A stretch of DNA of 64,000 nt from the NCBI RefSeq assembly GCF_001297705.1, contig NZ_LIRF01000004.1:310001-374000 (forward strand), in the 5' to 3' direction. The notes beneath the pieces are model-generated. The model ran no database searches. It saw nothing but the letters and a program-made list of their open reading frames with translations, and was not told the DNA's origin. Positions within the stretch are counted from its first letter, which is position 1, and each line of letters starts with the position of its first letter. The position numbers were made by a program, and so were the translations under genes. Shown here one piece after another: positions 1-9,892 of the stretch. This DNA is from Chryseobacterium sp. ERMR1:04 (GTDB taxonomy: Bacteria; Bacteroidota; Bacteroidia; Flavobacteriales; Weeksellaceae).

Positions 1-346
1 TATGGGAAGTTGCCATAATTAGGCAGTTTTTACCAATTTTGGTAAATCCAAGGGCTTTTGTCCCTCTGTTTACCGTTACACACTCTCTGATTGTAGTTTC
101 GTCTCCGATAATTACCTGAGTATCTTCACCATCAAATTTTAAATCCTGAGGGATCGCAGAAATTACCGTTCCCGGAAAAATTCTACAGTTTTTACCTATT
201 CTAGCTCCATCCATGATGGTAACATTAGGGCCGATCCAAGTTCCTTCTCCGATCTCTACATCCCCTGCAATTGTAGTAAATGGTTCTACAATAACATTTT
301 TGCTGATTTTCGCACGTTTATCTACGGCTGCTAATTGATGAATCAT
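1..346 (-). CDS. lpxA: UDP-GlcNAc acyltransferase LpxA (partial, N-terminal part)
   Basis: LpxA transfers a 3-hydroxyacyl chain from ACP to UDP-GlcNAc, the first step of lipid A synthesis in the cytoplasm. About 115 N-terminal residues are visible, starting [14 protein letters not shown], and the gene runs off the left edge. The visible part shows the hexapeptide rhythm of a left-handed beta-helix ([26 protein letters not shown]) and the family stretch AIPQDLKF. The ATG at 344-346 directly abuts the stop codon of lpxC-fabZ, so the genes are translationally close and lie in one operon with lpxD. The identity follows from the start motif and the operon; the catalytic His lies beyond the edge. 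Confidence 0.95.
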   Translation of the reverse strand, partial: MIHQLAAVDKRAKISKNVIVEPFTTIAGDVEIGEGTWIGPNVTIMDGARIGKNCRIFPGTVISAIPQDLKFDGEDTQVIIGDETTIRECVTVNRGTKALGFTKIGKNCLIMATSH

Positions 347-1744
347 TTAATCAACTTTAATTTTTGCAACTTGGGCCATTAATTCTGCCTCTACTGCTAC
401 AGTATCTCCTACATATCCGTATCCCTGCATATGAACAATACCTCTTCTGATAGGCTCTATTAATTCAATTTTGAAAATCATAGTATCCCCAGGAACTACT
501 TTTCTCTTGAATTTTACTTTATCAATTTTAATAAAATAAGTAGAATAGTTCTCAGGATCCGGAACGCTTGCCAATACTAAGATACCTCCTGTTTGTGCCA
601 ACGCTTCCACTTGTAAAACACCTGGCATTACAGGCTCTTTAGGAAAATGTCCAACGAAGAAAGGTTCATTCATTGTCACATTTTTCAATCCTACAACATG
701 AGAATCTGATAATTCTAAGATTTTATCAATCAATAAGAACGGAGGTCTGTGAGGCATCAACTTCATAATTCCGTTGATGTCGAATACCGGTTCTTTCGTT
801 AAATCAAAATCAGGAACATTTTTTTTCTTTTGTAATTTCCACTGACGGTTCAATTTTTTAGCAAATTGAGTATTTACAAAATGTCCTGGCTTATTAGCAA
901 TAACTTTTCCTTTTATCTTCACTCCAGCCAATGCTAGATCACCAATCACATCAAGTAATTTGTGTCTTGCGGCTTCGTTAGGGTAATTTAAAGTAAGGTT
1001 ATCAAGAATACCATTTGGTCTGATAGAAATTTTCTCTTTACCAAAAGCTTTCTTTAATTTTTCTGTAGTTTCAGGAGTAAGATCTTTATCTACATAAACG
1101 ATCGCGTTAGAAATATCTCCACCTTTGATCAAACCGTGATCTAAAAGCATTTCTAATTCATGTAAAAAGCTGAACGTTCTTGCAGCTGAAATCTCTTCTT
1201 TAAATTCTGAAATATGTTTTAACGTAGCGTTTTGAGTTCCTAAAACTTTAGTCCCAAAATCTACCATTGTAGTAATTTCGTAATTATCCGAAGGAATAAT
1301 TGTAATTTCTGAACCTGTTGCAGGATCACTGTAGCTAAGCACTTCTTTTACCACCAAATATTCTCTGGCAACGCTTTGTTCTACAATACCTACACTTTCT
1401 ATAGCTTCTACGAAAAACTTTGAAGATCCGTCTAAGATAGGAGCTTCAGAAGCATCCATTTCCAAAATTGCGTTATCTATATCACAACCCACTAAAGCTG
1501 CTAAAAGATGTTCACAAGTATTGATTTTTACTCCTAGTTTCTCTAAAGTAGTTCCTCTTTCTGTTGCTACAACATAGTTTACGTCAGCTTCAACCTGAGG
1601 GTGTCCCTCTAAATCTGTTCTCACAAAAACGAAACCTGTATTTTCTTTAGCAGGTTTTATGGTCAATTTTACTTCTTTACCAGTATGAAGGCCAATTCCG
1701 GAAAGTGTTACCTCTTCCTGAAGTGTTTTTTGCATATCACTCAT
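347..1744 (-). CDS. lpxC/fabZ: Bifunctional UDP-3-O-acyl-GlcNAc deacetylase / 3-hydroxyacyl-ACP dehydratase (LpxC-FabZ fusion)
   Basis: The N-terminal ~300 residues are LpxC, the zinc deacetylase that commits UDP-3-O-acyl-GlcNAc to lipid A. HLLAAL and [10 protein letters not shown] carry the metal and catalytic His/Asp residues. The C-terminal ~140 residues are FabZ, a hotdog-fold dehydratase of fatty acid elongation, with [10 protein letters not shown] (catalytic His) and [11 protein letters not shown] (catalytic Glu). This fusion is usual in Bacteroidota. I chose the ATG at 1742-1744 ([11 protein letters not shown]), which overlaps the lpxD stop by 8 bp. The ATG three codons later would also work, and the longer reading would need a TTG start. 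The fusion ties production of 3-hydroxyacyl-ACP use in lipid A and in fatty acids to one transcript. Confidence 0.96.
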   Translation of the reverse strand: MSDMQKTLQEEVTLSGIGLHTGKEVKLTIKPAKENTGFVFVRTDLEGHPQVEADVNYVVATERGTTLEKLGVKINTCEHLLAALVGCDIDNAILEMDASEAPILDGSSKFFVEAIESVGIVEQSVAREYLVVKEVLSYSDPATGSEITIIPSDNYEITTMVDFGTKVLGTQNATLKHISEFKEEISAARTFSFLHELEMLLDHGLIKGGDISNAIVYVDKDLTPETTEKLKKAFGKEKISIRPNGILDNLTLNYPNEAARHKLLDVIGDLALAGVKIKGKVIANKPGHFVNTQFAKKLNRQWKLQKKKNVPDFDLTKEPVFDINGIMKLMPHRPPFLLIDKILELSDSHVVGLKNVTMNEPFFVGHFPKEPVMPGVLQVEALAQTGGILVLASVPDPENYSTYFIKIDKVKFKRKVVPGDTMIFKIELIEPIRRGIVHMQGYGYVGDTVAVEAELMAQVAKIKVD

Positions 1745-2768
1745 TAGTATGATCTTTTGAGGTATTCTCAAGATTATTTATTCTTTTTACAATTTCAGGT
1801 AAATTCCTGAAATGTACGTAGCTTCTAAGATAATCATTATAATTTATCGCAGGTGAACCGTACATCGTTTCTTTATCATTTACACTAGAATTCACACCAC
1901 TCTGAGCCTGAATCTTTACTTGACTTCCTATTTTAATATGCCCAACGATTCCCACTTGGCCACCAATTTGGTTCCAATTGCCAATAGTCGTAGATCCTGC
2001 AATTCCTGCTTGTGCCGCAATTACATTATTCTGTCCTATTTTCACATTGTGGGCAATCTGGATAAGGTTATCTATTTTAGTTCCTTTTCCAATAATGGTA
2101 GATCCTATCGTAGCTCTGTCGATACTACAGTTAGAGCCTATTTCAACATCATCTTCAATAATTACATTTCCTAACTGAGGTATTTTTTTAAATCCTTCAG
2201 CAGTAGGCTGAAAACCAAAACCGTCCCCTCCAATCACCGTGTTAGAATGAATGACACAATTATCACCAACAATACAGTAATCGTAAATTCTGGCTCCACT
2301 GTCAATTTTGCAGTTTTTACCAATCTTTACTCCTTTACCTATATAAACTTGAGGATAAATCTGTGATCCTTCACCAATTTTTGCCTTTTCAGAGATGTAA
2401 GTAAACGCACCGATATAAGCTTTTTCGCCAATAACAGCTGTTTCGTGAATTGAAGAGCCATTTTCGACCCCTTCTTTTCTACCTTGCATCTCCTGATACA
2501 GATTCATTAAAACCTGGAACGAAAGATAAGCATCTTTTACGGCAATGATGGTTGGATTATAATTATCTTTTGTTACAATGTTTTCCGAAACGATAAGAAC
2601 AGAGCATTGTGAAGTATCTAAATAATGAGAAAATCTTTCTTGTGCTATAAAAGAAAGATGTCCTGATTCCCCGTTCTCAATGGGTGAAACTCCAGTAATA
2701 AGTGCGTTTTCGTCACCTATTATTTTTCCGTCGATAAAACTTGCAATTTGCGAAGCTGTAAATTCCAT
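1737..2768 (-). CDS. lpxD: UDP-3-O-(3-hydroxyacyl)glucosamine N-acyltransferase LpxD
   Basis: LpxD adds the second 3-hydroxyacyl chain to UDP-3-O-acyl-glucosamine. The protein has a small N-terminal domain (about residues 1-100) followed by many hexapeptide repeats forming a left-handed beta-helix. The segment [13 protein letters not shown], then IAHNVKIG with the catalytic His, is typical of LpxD. At about 343 residues it has the usual length. The start [14 protein letters not shown] at 2766-2768 is preferred over an upstream TTG. It is the first gene of the lpxD, lpxC-fabZ, lpxA operon. A TATCTTTG box lies only 6 bp upstream, so the mRNA probably has little or no leader. Confidence 0.95.
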   Translation of the reverse strand: MEFTASQIASFIDGKIIGDENALITGVSPIENGESGHLSFIAQERFSHYLDTSQCSVLIVSENIVTKDNYNPTIIAVKDAYLSFQVLMNLYQEMQGRKEGVENGSSIHETAVIGEKAYIGAFTYISEKAKIGEGSQIYPQVYIGKGVKIGKNCKIDSGARIYDYCIVGDNCVIHSNTVIGGDGFGFQPTAEGFKKIPQLGNVIIEDDVEIGSNCSIDRATIGSTIIGKGTKIDNLIQIAHNVKIGQNNVIAAQAGIAGSTTIGNWNQIGGQVGIVGHIKIGSQVKIQAQSGVNSSVNDKETMYGSPAINYNDYLRSYVHFRNLPEIVKRINNLENTSKDHTNE

Positions 2769-2774
2769 ATTCTG

Positions 2775-2803
2775 CAAAGATAAGAAATTCTATAATTCGC
2801 AAA
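2775..2803 (-). promoter_or_regulatory. Predicted promoter of the lpxD operon
   Basis: On the minus strand TATCTTTG (complement of 2775-2782) fits the Bacteroidota -7 consensus TAnnTTTG. A TTTG (complement of 2800-2803) lies 17 bp upstream as a -33 element. The box ends 6 bp before the lpxD ATG, which predicts an almost leaderless transcript. Confidence 0.55.
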
Positions 2804-2848
2804 CATTTTTTAGTTTTAGGATTGTGAATTTTAATACTATTTAAGAAA

Positions 2849-4066
2849 TTAACTCAATAAATCTCTTGGAAAAGTAAGAATATATCTGGTGGTTTTATTG
2901 ACGATTAACCCTGATAAAAGCTGGTCTTCAGACTCATCAAGCCTTAGTTTAAGCCCACTTTTCTGCAATAAATAAATAGGTTGCTTTTCGGTGTCATAAG
3001 GCAATAATTTTCTCTTAATCTCATGTACCAAGTCTTTACCGTTATCAATTCCAAAAAATTCATTAGTCTTTTTTATTTTTTCTTCAATAAGCTTAGGATC
3101 AAATGGATGAGAAGAGATAATTGTTTTTGGAAGATTTCTCTTTATCACACATTTACACCAATATGAAAGAATAATGTCATCGGAGTTCTGCCATGATTTC
3201 ATTGCTTGGATAACATCATTATCATCCATTTGTGTAAATCTTTCAACATCTTCATCCGTTGCTGAGCTTTTTCCTCGATATAAAAAATATTTCAAATTTT
3301 CTGTAGCTGGTAAATCTATTCCTTGAGAAACTAAATATTTTGCTCTTTCTAAGATTTTAACCAAAAGAAACTCTGCCAACGCCGAAGTTTTATGGTAATA
3401 TACCTGCCAATACATAAACATTCTCGCGGTCAGAAAATTTTCAATGGAATAAATTCCTTTTGCATCGATGACCAATTCGCCTTCTTCACAAACGTTCATC
3501 ATCGAAATAATCCTTTGGGTATTGATGTTTCCTTCCGAAACTCCTGTGAAAAAACTATCCCTCTTCAAATAATCAAGTCTGTCTACATCTAATTGAGAAG
3601 AAATAAGCTGATTGAAAAACTTCCTATGATATTTCCCCTGAAACATTTCAATAGCAACGTTCAATTCACCATTAAATTCTTCATTTAATCGATTCATCAA
3701 TAATAATGAAAGATTTTCGTGGTGCCAATCATCCATTAACATACTTTCCAATGCGTGAGAAAACGGACCATGGCCAATATCATGCATTAAAATCGCCAAC
3801 ATCGCTCCTTTTTCCTCTTCATCAGAAATCATAACTCCTTTTTGCTTTAAAGTTTCCAAAGCGGTAAACATCAAATGCATTGCTCCCAACGCATGATGAA
3901 ATCTTGTATGAGTCGCACCAGGAAAGATTAAACTCAAAAGACCAGTCTGAGAAATCCTTCTCAACCTTTGAAAGTATGGATGTTCTATAATGTCGAATAA
4001 AATTTCGTGAGGAATTTTGATGAATCCATGAACAGGATCATTGATGATTTTAAGCTTATTCTGCAT
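2849..4066 (-). CDS. HD-domain phosphohydrolase (COG1078, SAMHD1/dGTPase-like)
   Basis: This is a cytoplasmic metal-dependent phosphohydrolase of about 405 residues. The HD signature is complete: FHHALG near residue 57, then LMHDIGHGPFSHALE near residue 95, and a distal Asp in LDVDRLDYLKRDS. The opening NDPVHGFIKIP is characteristic of the family. Members hydrolyse dNTPs or other nucleotides, but the substrate cannot be told from sequence. I chose the ATG at 4064-4066 (MQNKLKIINDP), since the longer frame opens with TTG. It stands alone, about 80 bp upstream of lpxD on the same strand. A TAACTTTG box lies 21 bp upstream of the start. Confidence 0.88.
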   Translation of the reverse strand: MQNKLKIINDPVHGFIKIPHEILFDIIEHPYFQRLRRISQTGLLSLIFPGATHTRFHHALGAMHLMFTALETLKQKGVMISDEEEKGAMLAILMHDIGHGPFSHALESMLMDDWHHENLSLLLMNRLNEEFNGELNVAIEMFQGKYHRKFFNQLISSQLDVDRLDYLKRDSFFTGVSEGNINTQRIISMMNVCEEGELVIDAKGIYSIENFLTARMFMYWQVYYHKTSALAEFLLVKILERAKYLVSQGIDLPATENLKYFLYRGKSSATDEDVERFTQMDDNDVIQAMKSWQNSDDIILSYWCKCVIKRNLPKTIISSHPFDPKLIEEKIKKTNEFFGIDNGKDLVHEIKRKLLPYDTEKQPIYLLQKSGLKLRLDESEDQLLSGLIVNKTTRYILTFPRDLLS

Positions 4067-4087
4067 TGAAACGTCAGTATTTGTACA

Positions 4088-4095
4088 CAAAGTTA
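4088..4095 (-). promoter_or_regulatory. Predicted -7 box of the HD phosphohydrolase gene
   Basis: TAACTTTG on the minus strand fits TAnnTTTG and would leave a leader of about 15 bases before the chosen ATG at 4066. No clear -33 TTG was found at the expected distance. Confidence 0.45.
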
Positions 4096-4283
4096 GGGAT
4101 TTTAAATTTTAGGATTGTTTAATTTTCGTTCACAATCATCTTACAACTCGCTAAAAATCATAATATTTTTCAGAATAAGTCTATCCGTTTCATTAAATTT
4201 GGCTACATTAATCTTCATAATGTATTGTAGTACAAAATTGGTCAAATTACACTTCAATTATTTTTCAAAATACACACACAACT

Positions 4284-5057
4284 ATGAGTGACAAAAAATT
4301 CAATATTGCCCTTCTTATTGATGGTGACAATGCGCAAGCCAAATTATTAAAAGAAACCATTGAAGAGGTTTCAAAATATGGTAAAGCCACAATCAGAAGG
4401 ATTTACGGAGACTGGACATCTCAAGGTATGAATTCCTGGAAAGATCTTGTTAACCTTTATTCTATCAATCCTATTCAAAAATTTTCCTATACCAGCGGGA
4501 AAAACTCTACTGATGGAGCGTTGATTATTGATGCCATGGATATTCTTCACGGAAAAAGTGTGGAGGGTTTCTGTATTGTATCAAGTGACAGCGACTATAC
4601 CGGTTTAGCTAAAAGAATCCGTGAGGAAGGCCTTTTTGTAATGGGTATTGGAGAAAAAAAGACTCCTGAAGCTTTTGTAAAATCTTGCGACATATTTACT
4701 TACACCGAAAATATTTCTCCTAAAATCAAAAAAGAGCCAAAAGAAGAAACTCAAAAGACAAAGGAAAATAAAATAGAAGATAATCCAAAAAAAGAAGCCC
4801 TTCATGCTAAGCCCTATCAGCATCCAAGTTTTTTATCTCCAAAAGATGAAGAAATAATTTCAAAAGCATTCGAGATTTCTGCTAATGAAAATGATATGGC
4901 TTTTATTTCAACACTCGGCACTAATATCCGAAAGATTGATCCCAGTTTTGATCCCAGAACCTATGGCTACTCTACTCTTTCAAAGTTATTTGATGATCTG
5001 ACCCATTTTGAAGTGGTAAGAAATGAAACTAATCATCCATTATTAAAAAGAAAATAA
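4284..5057 (+). CDS. NYN-domain (PIN-like) nuclease with C-terminal LOTUS/OST-HTH domain
   Basis: The N-terminal ~145 residues form an NYN/LabA-like PIN-fold domain. ALLIDGDNAQ and VSSDSDYTGLAKRIRE carry the conserved acidic residues expected for metal-dependent RNA cleavage. A lysine- and glutamate-rich linker (about 148-180) leads to a C-terminal ~75-residue domain that looks like OST-HTH/LOTUS (STLGTNIRKIDPSFDPRTYGYSTLSKLFDDL), a fold linked to RNA binding. The architecture is that of bacterial NYN-OST-HTH proteins, whose physiological target is generally unknown. It is divergent from the HD protein gene and separated from it by about 217 bp. No partner gene suggests a role, so a function in RNA processing is inference. 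Confidence 0.85.
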   Translation: MSDKKFNIALLIDGDNAQAKLLKETIEEVSKYGKATIRRIYGDWTSQGMNSWKDLVNLYSINPIQKFSYTSGKNSTDGALIIDAMDILHGKSVEGFCIVSSDSDYTGLAKRIREEGLFVMGIGEKKTPEAFVKSCDIFTYTENISPKIKKEPKEETQKTKENKIEDNPKKEALHAKPYQHPSFLSPKDEEIISKAFEISANENDMAFISTLGTNIRKIDPSFDPRTYGYSTLSKLFDDLTHFEVVRNETNHPLLKRK

Positions 5058-5187
5058 TATTTACAGATTGTTCTGGTAAAAACTGAAATCTACTTTTTTA
5101 AACTTTTAGAATATTTTCCACAATGCGTTTTGCATAGCGGGTGTTTCTATATTTATCTTTGACTGCTTTAATAAAACAATATTTTTA

Positions 5188-6828
5188 ATGAGAAGCTTCT
5201 CTATTTTCATTCTATTATTTTTAAGTATCAATTTTTCTGCACAAGTTTTATCTGAAACTCAAAAGTTAGAATCGCTTTGTAAAGTTTGGGGTTTTTTAAA
5301 ATATTATCATCCAAATGTTGCCAAGGGAAATCTGGATTGGGATCATCAACTTTTTCAGAAGCTCAACGAAATTGAAAAAATAAACGATAGAAATCAATTA
5401 AACGAATTGTATTCTCATTGGATTGACAGTCTGGGAAAAGTTGAAGTTTGTGAACCGTGTAAAAAAGAAGAAAACAAAGTCTATTTTCTCAAAAATTTTG
5501 ATCTAAACTGGATTAATGATCAAACTATATTTAATCAAAATGTGACTCAAAAACTGAGTTATATTCAAAATAATAGAAACCTCGGCGACAATTATTATTT
5601 CGGAACCGGCGGAAGAAAAGTATTTTTCAGAAATGAAAATTCTTATGGATCTAAGTTTACCTCAAAAGAAATAAGTCTTTTAGAGTTATTCAGATATTGG
5701 AATTATGTGGAATATTTTTTTCCTTATAAATATAAAACAGATCAAAGCTGGAATGATGTTTTAGCAGAAATGATTCCTAAGTTTATCCATATTAATACTA
5801 CCGAAATTTATCATTTAACATTGGCAGAATTGGTCACCAAAACAGACGATTCTCATGCTTTTTTATTTTCACCCTTCATTAGTTTACATCAATATGGGAG
5901 AAGAAAGGTTCCGGTGGAATATAGCTATGCAGAAGGAAAATTAATTGTTACTAAAATCAATTCCAATAAACTGAATGAAGAAAATTTATTAAAAATTGGA
6001 GATGTTATTTATGATATCAATGGTAAAACTATTCCACAAATGGTTAATAGTTTTGGAAAATACATTCCTGCTTCCAATTCTTGGGGGAAAATCAAAAAAG
6101 TGAAAATTCTATTTCTTTTCACCAATCAAGATTCACTTGATATTAAACTTGAAAGAGAAGGAAAAAACCTAGCGATTAAAGTAAAAACATATCTACTCAA
6201 GGATATTATCAATAATAAACCCGCTATACCCGAAAAGTGGAAATTCATTGACAATGAAAATAAAATTGGATATGTAAACATGGGAATTATTGAAAGAAAA
6301 GATCTGGATGAGATGTATAAAAACTTAAAAGAAACAGAATCCATTATTTTTGATTTAAGGAATTATCCAAACCAGACCATCTTGCCACTAAGTAAGCTAC
6401 TACTTCCCGAAAATAGCATTTATTATTTGTTTAATTTTCCGGAAACCCATTATTTAAGTCAGTTTTACAGTAGAAAAAATAGTATCGGCCACAAAAACGC
6501 CGATTATTACAAAGGAAATGTAGTGGTTTTGGTTGACGAAAATACCCAGAGCCAAGCTGAAACTACCACTATGATGTTCAAGCAACATCCAAAGTCAAAA
6601 GTTATTGGCAGCAATACTTCGGGAGCTAATGGAGATATTATTCGATTTAATATTGCCGATCTTGAAACAAGTTTTACCGGTTTGGGAGCCTATTATCCTG
6701 ATGGGAAAGAAACGCAACGAATCGGTATTATCCCCGACATTATCATAAAACCTACCGTAGAAGGTATTAAAAAAGGAAAAGATGAAGTTTTGGAGAGAGC
6801 TTTGGAATATATAAAAAAAGGGAAATAA
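5188..6828 (+). CDS. Secreted S41-family (C-terminal processing) serine peptidase
   Basis: The 546-residue protein starts with a signal peptide (MRSFSIFILLFLSINFSAQ), so it is exported to the periplasm or beyond. A PDZ-like region around residues 245-310 (GDVIYDINGKTIPQM) precedes the S41 catalytic domain. The stretch VLVDENTQSQAETT aligns with the family nucleophile region (usually SASE), placing the Ser in TQSQAE. GSNTSGANGD follows, as in tail-specific proteases. It is a single-gene unit between the NYN gene and porX. The substrate is unknown. The family assignment is firm, but a specific role in protein quality control or nutrient digestion is not supported. Confidence 0.88.
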   Translation: MRSFSIFILLFLSINFSAQVLSETQKLESLCKVWGFLKYYHPNVAKGNLDWDHQLFQKLNEIEKINDRNQLNELYSHWIDSLGKVEVCEPCKKEENKVYFLKNFDLNWINDQTIFNQNVTQKLSYIQNNRNLGDNYYFGTGGRKVFFRNENSYGSKFTSKEISLLELFRYWNYVEYFFPYKYKTDQSWNDVLAEMIPKFIHINTTEIYHLTLAELVTKTDDSHAFLFSPFISLHQYGRRKVPVEYSYAEGKLIVTKINSNKLNEENLLKIGDVIYDINGKTIPQMVNSFGKYIPASNSWGKIKKVKILFLFTNQDSLDIKLEREGKNLAIKVKTYLLKDIINNKPAIPEKWKFIDNENKIGYVNMGIIERKDLDEMYKNLKETESIIFDLRNYPNQTILPLSKLLLPENSIYYLFNFPETHYLSQFYSRKNSIGHKNADYYKGNVVVLVDENTQSQAETTTMMFKQHPKSKVIGSNTSGANGDIIRFNIADLETSFTGLGAYYPDGKETQRIGIIPDIIIKPTVEGIKKGKDEVLERALEYIKKGK

Positions 6829-7087
6829 ATATTCATTACAATTTACCTTGCAAAGAATATTTTTATCGCAAATATCACAACCAAATAATCTTAAAAATAA
6901 CAATTGATTTTTCCATGAAAAACAATTCTTTTTATCACACAAATATTCTATCTTCATAGTCAGTTATTTTAATAAAAATTACATCATTTTTTTAACTAAG
7001 ATTTAACTTTTAAAGTCTCTGTTTTCGCAGATTTTAAAAGCTTTTGGTCGCAATTTTGATGTACTCACCATGAAAAATTAAATTATT

Positions 7088-8632
7088 ATGTCGGAAAAGA
7101 TATTATGGATAGATGATGAAATAGATTTACTTAAACCTCATATCGTATTTTTAGAAAAAAAGGGGTATCATGTAACTCCTGTAAATAATGTGAACGAGGC
7201 ATTAGAATTGATAGAATCAGAAAAATTTGCACTTACTTTAATAGATGAAAATATGCCTGGTATTTCTGGGCTTGAAGCCATTCCCATGATCAAGGAAAGA
7301 GATAATTCTTTGAAAATAGTAATGGTTACAAAAAGCGAAGAAGAACATATTATGGAAGAAGCCATAGGTTCTCAAATCGCAGATTATATTTTAAAGCCTG
7401 TAAATCCTAATCAGATCTTATTATCACTAAAGAAAAATCTTCAGGAAGATAATCTGGTAGAGCAAAAAACAATTTTGCAATATCAGCAGGAATTCAGAAA
7501 TCTTTCTATGGAGCTTTCTTATTTAAGAACCTACCAAGAATGGGCTGAATATTATAAGAAAATCGTTAATTGGGAGCTTAAGTTTGATAAAGTTGCTGAT
7601 AATGAATTTGCAGATCTTTTACAATCTCAAAAAGAAGAGGCAAATATTCAGTTTTCGAAATTTATAGAAAATAATTACGAAGAATGGTTAAATGGAAATG
7701 AAAAACCATTAATGAGCCATACCCTTTTCAAAGAAAAAATAAAACAGGAAGTAGAAAAACAAAAAGTTCTTTTACTGATGGTAGATAATCTTCGTTATGA
7801 CCAATGGAAAGTAATTGAGCCATTATTCACCAAATATTACAATAAAGTTTCAGAAGATTATTATTACAGTATTCTTCCAACAGCCACTCAATATGCCAGA
7901 AACTCTTTCTTTGCAGGATTAATGCCTTCTGAGATTGAAAAACGTTTTCCGGACAAATGGTTTAATGATAATGAAGAAGGAAATAAGAATGAATTTGAGC
8001 GCGATTTCCTAGAAGATCAAATGAAGAGAATTGGTTTAGGCTCTAAATCAATGAAATATTTAAAAGTATTGAATGCCGATTTTGAAAGAAAGATCTATGA
8101 CGATTTCAATCAACATAAAAACAATGATCTTTTAGTGATTGTTTACAACTTTATCGATATTCTTTCACACGCGAAAACAGATAATCATATTGTTGATCAA
8201 TTAATTCGTGATGATAAAACTTTCCGTTCTCTAACGTCGAATTGGTTTGAGAATTCATCTTTAATAAAAATAATAAAACTTGCAGCGGAAAGTGGTTTCA
8301 AATTAGTGATCACAACAGACCACGGAACTGTTTACGTTAAAAAGCCAAGCAAAGTAGTTGGAGACAGAGAAACATCAACTAATATCCGTTATAAAACGGG
8401 TAAGAGCTTAACGTATGATGACAAAGATGTATGGGCAGTTACTAATCCTGAAAAGTTATTTTTACCAAAAGGAAATTTAAGCTCTAAATATATTTTCGCT
8501 AAGAATAATATTTTCTTAGCTTATCCTAAAAATTATAATCATTTTGTAAACTACTATAAAGAAACCTACCAACACGGTGGAATTTCTCTGGAAGAGTGTA
8601 TTATTCCAATAAGCATTCTGGAACCCAAATAG
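7088..8632 (+). CDS. porX: PorX-like response regulator with PglZ/alkaline phosphatase-fold effector
   Basis: The N-terminal ~120 residues are a receiver domain: acidic pocket IDDE, phospho-acceptor Asp53 in LIDENMPG, and Lys in YILKPVNP. After a helical linker, the C-terminal ~300 residues are a PglZ domain of the alkaline-phosphatase superfamily (LLLMVDNLRYDQW, then VITTDHGTVYVKK with metal-binding residues). This architecture is PorX, which with the histidine kinase PorY controls the type IX secretion system in Porphyromonas and relatives. The kinase gene is not in the window, as is usual. A T9SS-exported protein is encoded at 61682. A perfect palindromic terminator follows. Confidence 0.93.
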   Translation: MSEKILWIDDEIDLLKPHIVFLEKKGYHVTPVNNVNEALELIESEKFALTLIDENMPGISGLEAIPMIKERDNSLKIVMVTKSEEEHIMEEAIGSQIADYILKPVNPNQILLSLKKNLQEDNLVEQKTILQYQQEFRNLSMELSYLRTYQEWAEYYKKIVNWELKFDKVADNEFADLLQSQKEEANIQFSKFIENNYEEWLNGNEKPLMSHTLFKEKIKQEVEKQKVLLLMVDNLRYDQWKVIEPLFTKYYNKVSEDYYYSILPTATQYARNSFFAGLMPSEIEKRFPDKWFNDNEEGNKNEFERDFLEDQMKRIGLGSKSMKYLKVLNADFERKIYDDFNQHKNNDLLVIVYNFIDILSHAKTDNHIVDQLIRDDKTFRSLTSNWFENSSLIKIIKLAAESGFKLVITTDHGTVYVKKPSKVVGDRETSTNIRYKTGKSLTYDDKDVWAVTNPEKLFLPKGNLSSKYIFAKNNIFLAYPKNYNHFVNYYKETYQHGGISLEECIIPISILEPK

Positions 8633-8660
8633 TTTTTAGTTTATTTCATTATAATCTTAA

Positions 8661-8690
8661 GCGGAAAAAATCAATTGATTTTTTCCGCTT
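8661..8690 (+). terminator. Intrinsic terminator after porX
   Basis: Bases 8661-8688 are a perfect palindrome (arm GCGGAAAAAATCAA) followed by a T-rich tract. It separates porX from xth. Confidence 0.85.
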
Positions 8691-8710
8691 CTTTTTTATA
8701 TTTTTGAAGC

Positions 8711-9475
8711 ATGAGATTAATTACTTACAACGTAAACGGAATTAGGGCTGCTTTCACCAAGGATTTTCTAGGCTGGTTGAAAACTGCCGATCCCGATATT
8801 ATCTGTATTCAGGAGAGTAAAGCAGGAAACGATCAAATAGACATTGAAAGTCTTGAAAAATCAGGTTATCATAGTTATTGGCATTCTGCAGTAAGAAAAG
8901 GCTATAGTGGTGTCGGAATAGCTTCAAAAACAAAACCTAATCATGTAGAGTATGGTTGCGGAATTGAAAGCTATGATAATGAAGGAAGAATTATACGTGC
9001 TGATTTTGATGATTACTCTGTAATCTCTGTATATGTTCCCTCTGCTTCGAATATTGAAAGGCTGGAGTTTAAAATGCAGTTCTGCAATGATTTTCTACAG
9101 TATATTAAAAACTTAAAAAAAGAAATTCCTAATCTTATTATTTCCGGGGATTTTAATATTTGTCATGAAGCTATTGATATTCACAATCCGGTTGGATTAA
9201 AAAATACTTCCGGCTTCTTACCAATGGAAAGAGAATGGATGACTCGCTTTATGGAAGAATGCGAATTGATTGACAGCTTTAGGTTCTTTAATAATGAACC
9301 CGATAATTATACTTGGTGGAGCTACCGACAGAATTCAAGAGCTAACAATAAAGGCTGGAGATTAGATTATAACTTTGCTTCTTATTCATTAAAAGACAAG
9401 CTTTCAAGGGCTGTTATTTTAAAAGAAGCTGTACATTCGGACCATTGCCCTGCATTAGTAGAAGTTAATATATAA
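8711..9475 (+). CDS. xth: Exodeoxyribonuclease III (AP endonuclease)
   Basis: This cytoplasmic enzyme cleaves DNA at abasic sites and trims 3' ends in base excision repair. It has the endonuclease/exonuclease/phosphatase fold: ITYNVNGIRAAF at the start, CIQESKA (metal-binding Glu), SGDFNICH (catalytic Asp/Asn) and SDHCPALVEV at the end (catalytic Asp-His). WRLDYNFAS near residue 220 is also typical of the ExoA/Xth branch. At 254 residues it is full length. It is transcribed alone, with terminators on both sides. Confidence 0.95.
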   Translation: MRLITYNVNGIRAAFTKDFLGWLKTADPDIICIQESKAGNDQIDIESLEKSGYHSYWHSAVRKGYSGVGIASKTKPNHVEYGCGIESYDNEGRIIRADFDDYSVISVYVPSASNIERLEFKMQFCNDFLQYIKNLKKEIPNLIISGDFNICHEAIDIHNPVGLKNTSGFLPMEREWMTRFMEECELIDSFRFFNNEPDNYTWWSYRQNSRANNKGWRLDYNFASYSLKDKLSRAVILKEAVHSDHCPALVEVNI

Positions 9476-9479
9476 AAAA

Positions 9480-9505
9480 AGCCAGCTTATTAAGCTGGCT
9501 TTAAA
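9480..9505. terminator. Bidirectional terminator between xth and the RlpA-like gene
   Basis: Arms AGCCAGCTTA and TAAGCTGGCT (9480-9500) form a strong hairpin. It is flanked by a T-run on the plus side and an A-run on the other side, so it can serve both convergent genes. Confidence 0.88.
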
Positions 9506-9520
9506 TTTAAATCATAAATT

Positions 9521-9892
9521 TTAATCGACAATTTCATATTCCACCGGAATCGTACCATGATCGGCATTTCCGATTTCTTCGAACGCGGCTTTAGACATAT
9601 CTAAGGCTCTTGATGAATGGAAAGGTCCTCTATCATTAATCTTCACTATCACCTCTTTTCCATTGTTCAGATTGGTCACTTTAATGGTTGTACCAAAAGG
9701 AAGCGTTCTGTTAGCTGCAGTAAGCTTTGAATTATCAAAGATCTCTCCGCTGGCTGTTTTTCTACCGTTAAACTTATCGTGGTAGTACGATGCATAACTT
9801 GTTCTTTTCGCATCTGTGGCATTATTCTTGAAAGAATAAATACCAAAGCTTGAAATCATCATTATGATTACGAGAATGAATCTTTTCACCAT
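9521..9892 (-). CDS. RlpA-like double-psi beta-barrel protein, septal ring lytic transglycosylase family
   Basis: The 123-residue protein has an N-terminal hydrophobic segment (MVKRFILVIIMMISSFGIYSF) that is a likely signal peptide or anchor. A complete RlpA-type DPBB domain follows: ASYYHDKFNGRKTASGEIFD, then LPFGTTIKVTNL and VKINDRGPF. RlpA proteins act on peptidoglycan, and some cleave denuded glycan strands. There is no C-terminal SPOR domain, so septal targeting is not shown. It is a single gene, convergent with xth. The domain is certain, while the enzymatic activity is inferred. Confidence 0.9.
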   Translation of the reverse strand: MVKRFILVIIMMISSFGIYSFKNNATDAKRTSYASYYHDKFNGRKTASGEIFDNSKLTAANRTLPFGTTIKVTNLNNGKEVIVKINDRGPFHSSRALDMSKAAFEEIGNADHGTIPVEYEIVD

